Positions 36,672 through 44,389 of a stretch of 64,000 bases of DNA are shown here, piece by piece. Location: contig NZ_JACHXD010000001.1 in NCBI RefSeq assembly GCF_014191875.1, positions 372,001 to 436,000 of the forward strand, written 5' to 3'. Origin of the DNA: Pseudoduganella violacea (lineage in GTDB: Bacteria; Pseudomonadota; Gammaproteobacteria; Burkholderiales; Burkholderiaceae_D). A program made the translations under genes and the position numbers. The notes under the pieces are model-generated. The model saw nothing but the letters and a program-made list of their open reading frames with translations, was not told where the DNA came from and made no database searches. Each line of letters opens with the position of its first letter. Positions within the stretch are counted from its first letter, which is position 1.

Positions 36672-36697
36672 CCAGCCCCTTGGGGCTGGTTTTTTTT
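36672..36697 (+). terminator. Strong orphan intrinsic terminator
   Basis: CCAGCCCC-TT-GGGGCTGG followed by eight T (36690-36697). On the minus strand the hairpin is followed by A residues, so it serves a + strand transcript rather than the converging CII-like gene. Confidence 0.8.
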
Positions 36698-36707
36698 ATT
36701 CCGACGC

Positions 36708-37196
36708 CTATTCCACCTCCCGCGCGCGCTGGCGGATACGCTCGCGCCATTCGCCCAAGGCCGACAGGGCGCCATGGAATTCTTTTTCGATCAGATCGGC
36801 TTCGGCCACCGATACCTTGCCGTCTAGCAGGGCGCTGGACACCGCCTCGGCCACCGCGCCGACCTGGCTCATCACCTTGCACACCGTCTGCGACAGATCG
36901 TCCTTGCTGACCTGCTCGGGCAGCGGCACGACGAAGGCCGCCATGCCGTGCCGCGTCAGCAGCGCGTGCAGCGGCCGCATGGCGTCGGCCACGCCGGCCT
37001 GGTGGCATAGCTCGACGATGGCCGAAACCTCCTCGAACGAGGGGTAATGCGAGGCGATCGTCGGCGCCAGCTTATTGCGCAGCACATTGACCGAGATGTC
37101 CATGGCCTGGGCCAGGGCGTCGATGCCGCCGGGGTAGCCGCGCGCCACGGTGTACAGGGCGTCGTGCTGGTTCATAGCGAGATACTTGCGAGTCAT
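36708..37196 (-). CDS. Phage CII-like regulatory protein
   Basis: A 162-residue cytoplasmic protein. The N-terminal half (DALYTVARGYPGGIDALAQAMDISVNVLRNKLAP) matches the phage regulatory CII family helix-turn-helix seen in P2-like prophages. The C-terminal half is helical and charged. No other phage gene is nearby, so it may be a domesticated regulator. The ATG at 37196 has AAGGA about eleven bases upstream. Confidence 0.6.
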   Translation of the reverse strand: MTRKYLAMNQHDALYTVARGYPGGIDALAQAMDISVNVLRNKLAPTIASHYPSFEEVSAIVELCHQAGVADAMRPLHALLTRHGMAAFVVPLPEQVSKDDLSQTVCKVMSQVGAVAEAVSSALLDGKVSVAEADLIEKEFHGALSALGEWRERIRQRAREVE

Positions 37197-37295
37197 GGTG
37201 AAGCTGATCCTTTTTTACCGTTGCAATGACTTGGGCTGGACAGTATGCTGTCTTTCATTCAACTAGCAATTTAACCATTTTTCCGGGAAGCCAAG

Positions 37296-38327
37296 ATGAA
37301 GTTATTCCGCACCGCCCTCATCGCCGCCCTGCTGCTGCCGCTGGCCAGCATGGGCGCGGCCGATGCGCGGCCCAGCTCCTCGTATAAAAGCGGATTTTCG
37401 TCGCAAAAGAGCGGCCCATCAAGGAGCGCGCCCTCCAAGGCCGCGCCGGATTATTCGAGCCGTCGCTCCAGCTATGGTTCCTTCAGCGGCAGTGGCAGCC
37501 GCAGTGCCGACGCCGAGCCGGCGCGCAAATCGGGTTTCGGCAGCTTTGGCGGCCGCCCGGCGCGCGACAACCCGGCCGAGGCGCCCAGCCGCCCGTCCGG
37601 CTACGGCAGTATCGGCAGCCGCGCCGCCAACGACAGCGCGGCCGAGGCGCCGAGCCGCCAGTCCAGTTTCGGCTCCTTCGGCCGCCGCAGCGGTGACGAG
37701 GGCGCGCAGAACGGCGGCAGCGCCGGTTCGCGCAGCGGCTCCGCCCTGTCGCGCGACCTGGGCCAGCGCACGGCCGAGGACCGCGCCCTGCGCAGCCTCG
37801 ACGCGCGCAAGGCGGCCGGCGCCGGTCTGGCCGGTGCGGCCATCGGCGGCGCGGCCGGTGCCGCCGCCACCCATGGCGATGCCCTGCCGCCCCTGCATGA
37901 TCCGGTGATGGCGCGCCAGGCCAACTCCGGGCAAGGCAATGGCGGTGGCCAGTACAACCAGGGCCAGTACGGCCAGCCCGCGCCACCGCCGCCGGTCGCG
38001 GCGCCGCAGCAGAAGGACAACAGCCTGTTGTACGGCCTGGGCGGGTATATGCTGGGCCGCTCGATGAATAACCATGGCGGCGGCCATAACGGCGCCAGCG
38101 GCAATCACAGCCAGGGCAGCGAAGTCGGCGGCAGCAGCAGCGGCGGCAGCGCGATGGAAGCGGCGGCCCAGGCGCCGGTCAAGGAATCCTCCTTCGGCGG
38201 CGCGGTACTGCGCACCTTCCTCTGGCTGGTGGTGCTGGGCACGCTGGGCTGGCTGATTTACTTTGGCGTCAAACGCCTGCGCGGCCAAGCCGAACGCAAG
38301 GCTAACTATTCGTTTGAAAGGAATTGA
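37296..38327 (+). CDS. Ser/Gly-rich exported protein with C-terminal TM
   Basis: A 343-residue protein with a signal peptide (about 1-24). A long low-complexity Ser/Gly/Arg region contains repeated SxFGSFGxR-like units (about 30-150). An Ala/Gly-rich hydrophobic patch (about 172-193) and a Gln/Gly/Pro-rich section follow, and one TM near the C-terminus (about 308-328) has a basic tail. It resembles a surface or envelope-tethered linker protein; I know no family. It ends one base before the DUF2491 gene, with which it is co-transcribed. Confidence 0.6.
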   Translation: MKLFRTALIAALLLPLASMGAADARPSSSYKSGFSSQKSGPSRSAPSKAAPDYSSRRSSYGSFSGSGSRSADAEPARKSGFGSFGGRPARDNPAEAPSRPSGYGSIGSRAANDSAAEAPSRQSSFGSFGRRSGDEGAQNGGSAGSRSGSALSRDLGQRTAEDRALRSLDARKAAGAGLAGAAIGGAAGAAATHGDALPPLHDPVMARQANSGQGNGGGQYNQGQYGQPAPPPPVAAPQQKDNSLLYGLGGYMLGRSMNNHGGGHNGASGNHSQGSEVGGSSSGGSAMEAAAQAPVKESSFGGAVLRTFLWLVVLGTLGWLIYFGVKRLRGQAERKANYSFERN

Positions 38328-38328
38328 T

Positions 38329-39105
38329 ATGGGCTGGAAAGATGCACTCGGCTACCTGCGCGCTGGCGCCGCCAAGCGCGGCGTGGGCGAGGAGCAGCGC
38401 GAAGACGGGGATCTGCCGCTGGGCGCCCGCATCGGCAGCCTGGTGAATGTGCAGCAGTCGCCGCTGATCCGCGCCAGTGCCGCCGGCTCCCTGCTGGCGC
38501 TGCCGGACGAGGGCGGCCCGCGCATCGTCGCCATCTCCCAGCTCAAGCTGAACCTGTCGGGCAAGCTGTACCGCTATTACCTGGCCAAGGGCGATGACGA
38601 TGCGCAGGAGCGCTTCCTCCAGCTCTACCAGAACGAGCAGGGCGAGGTGGCCGAAGTCCTGTACTGCACCCAGCTGGCGCGCGTGATCCCGGAAACGGAA
38701 GAGGACCAGGACGCGTACACGGGCAGCCAGGGCTACGGCCTGGGCGACCCCAGCTACACGCTGTGGCGCGAACAGCTGGCCGAACAAGGCTATGCCGCCA
38801 GCGTGCTGGACGCCGCCTTCGGCGCGAACGAGGGCGCGGAATACCAGCGCGATGTCGGCAGCGGCGACTTCGTGCCGCCGTTCACCGGCACGGAAACGCG
38901 CATCGACGACGCGGGCGGCATGCAGGGCTTGCGCCAGGAGCTGTACTTCATGCCCTATGCGCGCAGCCTGAACGATGGCGGCAAGGAATATCTGCTGATC
39001 ACGACGGAGATTCTCCAGAGCGTGAACGGCGCAGGGAAACGCGGTATCCACGTCGACTTCGTGGTCGGGATACCGGTGGAGCAGGAACGGCTCGTCATCC
39101 AGTGA
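38329..39105 (+). CDS. DUF2491 (YjfK-like) protein
   Basis: A 258-residue cytoplasmic protein starting MGWKDALGYLRAG. LGARIGSLVNVQQSPLIRA and the acidic C-terminal half match DUF2491, the family of E. coli YjfK. The function is unknown, but YjfK sits beside the PspA homologue YjfJ in E. coli, and here too a PspA/IM30 gene follows 48 bp later. The ATG at 38329 has GAAAGGAA upstream. Confidence 0.72.
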   Translation: MGWKDALGYLRAGAAKRGVGEEQREDGDLPLGARIGSLVNVQQSPLIRASAAGSLLALPDEGGPRIVAISQLKLNLSGKLYRYYLAKGDDDAQERFLQLYQNEQGEVAEVLYCTQLARVIPETEEDQDAYTGSQGYGLGDPSYTLWREQLAEQGYAASVLDAAFGANEGAEYQRDVGSGDFVPPFTGTETRIDDAGGMQGLRQELYFMPYARSLNDGGKEYLLITTEILQSVNGAGKRGIHVDFVVGIPVEQERLVIQ

Positions 39106-39153
39106 TGACACCGGTGTGGTGTAGTAATTCAAATCAACGAAAGGAAAGATGAC

Positions 39154-39915
39154 ATGAGCAATTCGAATGGCTGGGGCTTGACCGCGCGCCTGATTTCCAA
39201 GCACTTTGGCGCCCTGGGCGACCGTTTTGCCGAAGCTATCGCCAGTTTTGATCCGGAAACGGCCACCGAAGCCGACCGCGACCGCCTGGCCGACACCCTG
39301 CGCAATGCCGCGCAAAAGCTGGCGTCGGCCCGTTCCGCCTTCAATAAGGAGCGCGAGGACGTGGTCAAGCTGCGCGAACTGATCGCCACCGACGAGAAAG
39401 CCACCGAAACCCTGGCTGAGCGCCTGGCGGCCGGCCAGATTTCCGAAGCGACCATCAACCTGTTCTGCGATGAGCTGGAAGCGAACAAGGCGCGCCTGCC
39501 GCAAGAGCTGCGCGAAGAGGCCGACGCCCAGGAATACATGAGCGAGCTGCAGAAAATCGTCGACGCCCTGTCGCAGCAGCTGGCCGATTTCGACGCCGCC
39601 GCCAAGAAAGCCATGCAAGCCCTGGCCACGGCCAAGGCCCAGCGCGAGCTGCAGGAAGTGCGCGCCGAGCGCCAGAGCGAGCTGGCCAGCCTGTCGGGCA
39701 TGCGCGGCAACACCAGCGCCCTGAACGCGCTGACCCGCCGCGCCCAGCAGATCAGCAACGAGGCCGAAGGCATGAAGATCGTTTCCGACATCGGTCAGCG
39801 TCCTTACGACCAGGCGGCCGAAATCGACGCCATCCGCAAATCGGTGAACCAGCCGGCCAGCGAATCGGCGCTGGATCGTCTGAAACGCCTGTCGAGCAAA
39901 GCGGCGGCAGCCTAA
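39154..39915 (+). CDS. PspA/IM30-family protein (YjfJ-like)
   Basis: A 253-residue, almost wholly helical and coiled-coil protein. The N-terminal helix and long heptad region (NAAQKLASARSAFNKEREDVVKL through AKAQRELQEVRAERQSELASL) fit PspA/IM30 ESCRT-III-like membrane-remodelling proteins. These coat damaged inner membrane. It is last in the Ser/Gly-rich protein-DUF2491-PspA operon, followed by two hairpins, of which the second is a good terminator. Confidence 0.75.
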   Translation: MSNSNGWGLTARLISKHFGALGDRFAEAIASFDPETATEADRDRLADTLRNAAQKLASARSAFNKEREDVVKLRELIATDEKATETLAERLAAGQISEATINLFCDELEANKARLPQELREEADAQEYMSELQKIVDALSQQLADFDAAAKKAMQALATAKAQRELQEVRAERQSELASLSGMRGNTSALNALTRRAQQISNEAEGMKIVSDIGQRPYDQAAEIDAIRKSVNQPASESALDRLKRLSSKAAAA

Positions 39916-39973
39916 GTCCGCTGCATGGTTCCGGCCGGAAACCGGAGCCATGCGCGGAATTTGGCTAAAATAG

Positions 39974-40006
39974 GAAGCGGCGCGCAAACGCGTGCCGCTT
40001 CTTTTT
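39974..40006 (+). terminator. Intrinsic terminator after the pspA-like gene
   Basis: GAAGCGGCgCGC and GCGtGCCGCTTC form the stem, followed by TTTTT. A second, weaker stem (GCATGG-TTCCGG with its complement, about 39924-39954) precedes it. Confidence 0.75.
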
Positions 40007-40030
40007 ATTTGTTAAACGATTGGAAATTTT

Positions 40031-40306
40031 ATGGCAGCGATCCCCCCGTCCGAGTCCCTCATCGAATACCCGAGCGACTTCCCGATCAAGGTGATGGGAC
40101 CGACGCATGAGGAATTTGCGGCCACCATCCTGGCCGTGGTGCTCAAGCACGACCCCAGCTTCCACGAAGGCAAGATGGAAACCCGGCCTTCGGCCAAGGG
40201 CAATTTCACCGGCCTGACCGTGACCGTGCGCGCCACCAGCCGCGAGCAGCTGGACGCCCTGTACACCGAGCTGTCCGGCCACCCGATGGTGAAAATCGTC
40301 ATGTAA
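40031..40306 (+). CDS. ybeD: YbeD/DUF493 family protein
   Basis: A 91-residue ACT-like small protein (SLIEYPSDFPIKVMG then TVRATSREQLDALYTELSGHPMVKIVM). In many beta- and gammaproteobacteria ybeD lies directly upstream of lipB-lipA. Here lipB is 6.5 kb downstream, so that link is interrupted. Its 3' end overlaps the converging LysR gene by 8 bp. Confidence 0.85.
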   Translation: MAAIPPSESLIEYPSDFPIKVMGPTHEEFAATILAVVLKHDPSFHEGKMETRPSAKGNFTGLTVTVRATSREQLDALYTELSGHPMVKIVM

Positions 40307-41204
40307 GCCGCAGCTGCGGCGCGAATTGCGCGATCTCGGCCAGCAGCCAGGCACGGAAAGCTTGCACCTGCGGCTTGGCCGCCGCGCCGGGCGGCGTCAC
40401 GAAGTAATAATCGTCCGGGCTGGGCGTGGCGAGCTCGAACAGCCGCCGCAACTGCCCGGACGCCAGCTCCTGCATCGCCACCACATGGCGCACCAGCGCC
40501 ACCCCGTCCCCATCCACGGCGGAACGGATCAGCATCGATAAATCCTCGAACATCACGCCGCCGGCCGGCTCGGCCAGGTGCAGCCCGGCCGCGCGGAACC
40601 AGGGCAGCCAGGGTTCGTTCGAACGCAGCAGCGTGGCCTGGGCCAATGCCGCCGGCGTGGCGGGCAGGTCGCCGCCACGATAGCGGGGACTCACTACCGG
40701 GTAATAGATATCGCCCATCAGGCGTTCCGACAGCAAGCCCGGATACTGGCCGCGGCCGAAGCGGATGCCGACGTCGATGCCTTCCAGATGCAGATCCTGC
40801 AGGGTGCTGCTGGCCTGCAGCACCACCTCCACCTCGGGATGCCGCTCGATAAAGCGGCCCAGGCGCGGCGCCAGCCAGCGCGCCGCGAACGAGGGAATCG
40901 AGGAAATCGTCAGGCGCTGGCAATTCCGCCCCGGCCGCAGCGCCTCGGCCGCCGCCGCGATCTCGCCCAGGGCGCGGCCCACCGTCAGCGCGAAGCGCCG
41001 GCCTTCCGGCGTCACCTTCACCTGCCGTCCCTTGCGCGCGAACAGGGCCAGGCCGAGGTCGTTTTCCAGGCCGCGCACCTGATGGCTGATCGCGCCATGG
41101 GTCAGGTGCAATTCTTCCGCCGCGCGCGAAAAATTCTCGTGGCGGGCCGCCGCCTCGAAGGCGCGCAGGGCGGACAGATTGGGCAGGCGGCGCAGGTCGG
41201 ACAT
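40299..41204 (-). CDS. LysR-family regulator, GcvA-like
   Basis: A 301-residue regulator with leader RRLPNLSALRAFEAAARHENFSRAAEELHLTHGAISHQVRGLENDLG, typical of the GcvA branch. The effector domain follows from about residue 95. It is divergent from yfcF with an AACGATA-N9-TATCGTT palindrome between them, so it is probably the regulator of that glutathione transferase gene. Confidence 0.85.
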   Translation of the reverse strand: MSDLRRLPNLSALRAFEAAARHENFSRAAEELHLTHGAISHQVRGLENDLGLALFARKGRQVKVTPEGRRFALTVGRALGEIAAAAEALRPGRNCQRLTISSIPSFAARWLAPRLGRFIERHPEVEVVLQASSTLQDLHLEGIDVGIRFGRGQYPGLLSERLMGDIYYPVVSPRYRGGDLPATPAALAQATLLRSNEPWLPWFRAAGLHLAEPAGGVMFEDLSMLIRSAVDGDGVALVRHVVAMQELASGQLRRLFELATPSPDDYYFVTPPGAAAKPQVQAFRAWLLAEIAQFAPQLRLT

Positions 41205-41228
41205 GGCGGCTATGTGAGGGAAACTAAC

Positions 41229-41251
41229 AACGATAAAGAAAATATATCGTT
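41229..41251. promoter_or_regulatory. LysR operator between lysR and yfcF
   Basis: AACGATA (41229-41235), nine bases, TATCGTT (41245-41251): a perfect 7-bp inverted repeat containing a T-N11-A box, 25 bp from the LysR start and 59 bp from yfcF. Confidence 0.6.
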
Positions 41252-41309
41252 ATGCGGCCCGTGCTGCAAGCCCGTAGCATGTGAATAGAATTCAACAACC
41301 GGAGCCGCC

Positions 41310-41930
41310 ATGAGCCTCAAACTGTATGCCGACAGTGCGTTCACCAGCCCTTACGCCCTATCCGTTTTTGTCGCCCTGAAGGAAAAAGGCCTGTCCTTCG
41401 AGCTGGAAACCCTCGATCTCGACGCCGCCGCCAACAAGAACCCGGCCTACCGCAGCCAGGCCATCACCGGCCGCGTGCCCTGCCTGGTGCATGACGGCTT
41501 CGCCCTGACCGAATCGAGCGCCATCAGCGAGTATCTAGATCAAATCTTCCCCGCCCCGGCCCAGCGCGCCCTCTACCCGACCGCGCCGCAGGACCGCGCC
41601 GTCGCGCGCCAGATCCAGGCCTGGCTGCGCAGCGACCTGGCGGCCCTGCGCACCGAGCGCAGCACCCATACCGTGTTCTACCAGCGCGCCGAGCGGCCCC
41701 TGTCCGCCGCCGCGCAAGAGGACGCCGAGCGCCTGCTGGCCGCCGCCGAGCGCTGGATACAGGGAAGCCACCTGTTCGAAGACTGGAGCATTGCGGACAC
41801 CGATCTGGCCGTCATGCTCAGCCGCCTGGTCATGAACGGCGATCCGGTGCCGCAAAAGCTCAAGGATTACGTGGCCCGCCAATGGCAGCGCGATTCCGTG
41901 CAGGAATGGCTGAAGCGCATCAACCGCTGA
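41310..41930 (+). CDS. yfcF: Glutathione transferase, YfcF type
   Basis: A 206-residue cytoplasmic GST with thioredoxin-like N-terminal domain (SPYALSVFVALKEKGLSFE, glutathione site TGRVPCLVHDGFALTESSAI) and helical C-terminal domain (WSIADTDLAVMLSRLV). E. coli YfcF has GSH transferase/peroxidase activity and helps oxidative-stress tolerance. It is divergent from a LysR gene. Confidence 0.82.
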   Translation: MSLKLYADSAFTSPYALSVFVALKEKGLSFELETLDLDAAANKNPAYRSQAITGRVPCLVHDGFALTESSAISEYLDQIFPAPAQRALYPTAPQDRAVARQIQAWLRSDLAALRTERSTHTVFYQRAERPLSAAAQEDAERLLAAAERWIQGSHLFEDWSIADTDLAVMLSRLVMNGDPVPQKLKDYVARQWQRDSVQEWLKRINR

Positions 41931-42041
41931 GCAGTTGCGTCCATCCCGGATGCAGCCGCTCCGGGCTTGCGCTGAAGCGCGTTGCAGGCGTTCGTGACAT
42001 CATATGAGTCTTGAAGAAGTACCTGAAATCGTGAGGGCTAT

Positions 42042-42383
42042 ATGAGCCAAGTTACCGCAGAAGCTGTCTATGAAAGTTTCACGCAGCTAGCCATTCCCGA
42101 GCGTGCAAAATTTTTTGCATTGCTGGCCGAATCAAGTGTTCAAGGGCAAAATTTTTCTCATGAGCAGGTATTTGGCCATTTGGCTGAAGACGAGTTTACC
42201 GCGATGGAAGCGGCGGAATATCTGGACGTATCGATTTCGACATTCCGCCGATATGTTGCTCAAGGGAAGATCAAATCCTCCAATGAGGTAGGGCGAAATC
42301 AGCTTTTCGCAACGAAGGATCTGAAAGCATTTAAGCGATCTCTCCATGCCGTAAAAGCTCGTGCTGCTGCGATTGCTGCTTGA
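42042..42383 (+). CDS. Small helix-turn-helix (excisionase/MerR-like) protein
   Basis: A 113-residue protein. A helical N-terminal region (YESFTQLAIPERAKFFALLAESS) precedes TAMEAAEYLDVSISTFRRYVAQGKIKSSNEVGRNQLFATKDLKAFKRS, an excisionase-like helix-turn-helix with a wing. Codon use is markedly less GC-rich than in neighbours, indicating foreign origin. No partner toxin or integrase is adjacent. It may be an orphan antitoxin-like regulator. Confidence 0.6.
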   Translation: MSQVTAEAVYESFTQLAIPERAKFFALLAESSVQGQNFSHEQVFGHLAEDEFTAMEAAEYLDVSISTFRRYVAQGKIKSSNEVGRNQLFATKDLKAFKRSLHAVKARAAAIAA

Positions 42384-42447
42384 ATTGTTGTCAAGAATAC
42401 TGACCACTGGCAAGTAAATCTGCCTTCTAGGGTGGCATAATTGCCGC

Positions 42448-43698
42448 ATGCAACTACCCGCCATTTTCCGCTCCCTGCCCCAGCACGAAGCGCTGGGCCG
42501 CCTGGTCTGGATGCGCGCCATCGCGTTGTCGTTCGAAACCTGCGGCGTGCTGGCGGCGGCGCTCTGGCTCGACGTCTTCCTGCCGATCGAAGCCGCGCTC
42601 GTCGTCATGGCCCTGCTGGCCAGCTTCAATATGTGGTCCTGGTGGCGCATGCAGAATCCGCGGCCGGTGGGCGAACTCGGCCTGTTTTACCAGTTGCTGG
42701 TCGACGTGCTGGCCCTGTCGGCCCTGCTGTACCTGACGGGCGGCGCCACCAATCCCTTCGTCTCGCTCTACCTGCCGGCGCTGGCCGTGGCCGCTGCCAT
42801 CCTGCCGCTGGCCCTGGCCCTGGTGCTCGCCATCGCCGCGCTGGCCGCCTACTCGGCCATGATCACCCACTATGTGCCGCTGCATGTGATGGACCACCAC
42901 ATGGCCATGAACTACCACCTGGTTGGCATGTGGATCAATTTCGCGCTGTCGGCCGGCCTGATCACCTGGTTTGTCGGACGCCGCTCGCGCACCCTGCGCG
43001 AGCGCGACGCCCAGCTGGCGCTGGCGCGCGAGCAGCACCTGAAAAGCGCGCAGATGATCGCGCTCGGCACCCAGGCCGCCAGCGCCGCGCACGAAATGGG
43101 CACGCCGCTCTCGACCATCGCCCTGATTGCCGACGACCTCAAACACGATTTTGCGCGGGACGCCGCCTTCGCCGCCTACCGCGCCGACATCGCCACCATC
43201 GAAACCCAGATTGCGCTGTGCAAGGCATCGCTGCAGCGCCTGGGCGCCACGGCGCCGGGCGCGGTGGTGCCGGTGGCCGACTGGCTGGCCCAGTTCATCG
43301 AAAAATGGCGGCTGCGTTGCCCCGCGACCAAGCTCAAGCTGGCGCTGCCGCCCAGCGCGGCGCGCATCGGCAACGCCCAGGATCTGGCGCAGATCTTGCT
43401 CATCCTGCTCGACAACGCGGCCTTCGCCGCCAGCCGCGCCGATACCGAACTGGCCATTACACTGAGCGTGGCCGGCGCCAACGCCTGGATCCGCATCGAA
43501 GACCACGGCCCCGGCATTGCGCGCGAGTTGCTGAAGCGGCTGGGCGGCGAACCGGTCAAGAGCACCTCGGGCGGCCAGGGCATCGGCCTCATGCTGGCCT
43601 TCGCCACCGCCAGCCAGATCGGCGGCCGCATCGACCTCACTTCCACCCCCGGCACCGGCACCACGGCCACCGTCACCATCCCGCTGCATGAAGCCTAA
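42448..43698 (+). CDS. regB: Redox-sensing histidine kinase RegB/PrrB
   Basis: A 416-residue membrane kinase with six TM helices. The quinone-site motif GGATNPF occupies residues 98-104. His215 lies in ASAAHEMGTPLSTIALIADDL, the RegB H-box. Cys258 in QIALCKASL occupies the place of the redox-active cysteine of RegB. ATPase boxes close the chain. RegB phosphorylates RegA when the quinone pool is reduced, controlling respiratory genes. It overlaps regA by 11 bp. Confidence 0.88.
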   Translation: MQLPAIFRSLPQHEALGRLVWMRAIALSFETCGVLAAALWLDVFLPIEAALVVMALLASFNMWSWWRMQNPRPVGELGLFYQLLVDVLALSALLYLTGGATNPFVSLYLPALAVAAAILPLALALVLAIAALAAYSAMITHYVPLHVMDHHMAMNYHLVGMWINFALSAGLITWFVGRRSRTLRERDAQLALAREQHLKSAQMIALGTQAASAAHEMGTPLSTIALIADDLKHDFARDAAFAAYRADIATIETQIALCKASLQRLGATAPGAVVPVADWLAQFIEKWRLRCPATKLKLALPPSAARIGNAQDLAQILLILLDNAAFAASRADTELAITLSVAGANAWIRIEDHGPGIARELLKRLGGEPVKSTSGGQGIGLMLAFATASQIGGRIDLTSTPGTGTTATVTIPLHEA

Positions 43699-44227
43699 AC
43701 TCCTCATCCTCGACGATAACGAAGTCTTTGCCGCCACCCTGGCGCGCTCGCTGGGCCGGCGCGGCCTCGACGTCACGGTCGCCCACAGCGGCGAAGCGGC
43801 GCTGCAGGCCGCCGCCCAAACGGTCTTCGACTACGCCACCATCGACCTGCACTTGGCCAGCGATTCGGGCCTGCAATGGATCGCGCCGCTGCGCCAGGCC
43901 TTGCCGCAGGCGCGACTGCTGGTGCTGACCGGCTACGCCAGCATCGCCACCACGGTGCACGCCATCAAGCTCGGCGCCGACGACTACCTGGCGAAGCCAG
44001 CCAATGTCGACTCCATCCTGGCCGCCCTGCAGTTCGAGGTGGAGGACAGCCCCGAATTGCCCGAGCCGGAGCAGTTGATACCGATGACGGTCGAGCGGCT
44101 GGAATGGGAACACATCCAGCGAATTCTTATCGAAAATCAAGGAAATATCTCTTCGACGGCGCGCGCCCTGAACATGCACCGGCGCACCCTGCAACGCAAG
44201 CTCGGGAAAAAACCCGTTGCAAAATAA
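43688..44227 (+). CDS. regA: Response regulator RegA/PrrA
   Basis: A 179-residue regulator with receiver domain (DDNEVF acidic pocket, Asp53, Lys in YLAKPAN) and a C-terminal Fis-type helix-turn-helix (WEHIQRILIENQGNISSTARALNMHRRTLQRKLGKKP), the near-invariant RegA DNA-binding region. It likely co-regulates the cbb3 genes elsewhere in this window together with FNR. Confidence 0.9.
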   Translation: MKPKLLILDDNEVFAATLARSLGRRGLDVTVAHSGEAALQAAAQTVFDYATIDLHLASDSGLQWIAPLRQALPQARLLVLTGYASIATTVHAIKLGADDYLAKPANVDSILAALQFEVEDSPELPEPEQLIPMTVERLEWEHIQRILIENQGNISSTARALNMHRRTLQRKLGKKPVAK

Positions 44228-44389
44228 GGGCTTAGCGCAAGCGACGCGCTGCCCCTGACGCGCAAAACGGCCTTGCCGCAGGCAAAGTGCGACAATTGGT
44301 CGCATTCCCAACTGCTAGCGACCTCCCCATAATTCGTATTGCAAATTAGAAATAAGTTAAGTGCCAAGCAATACTACAAGGGGAATTTC

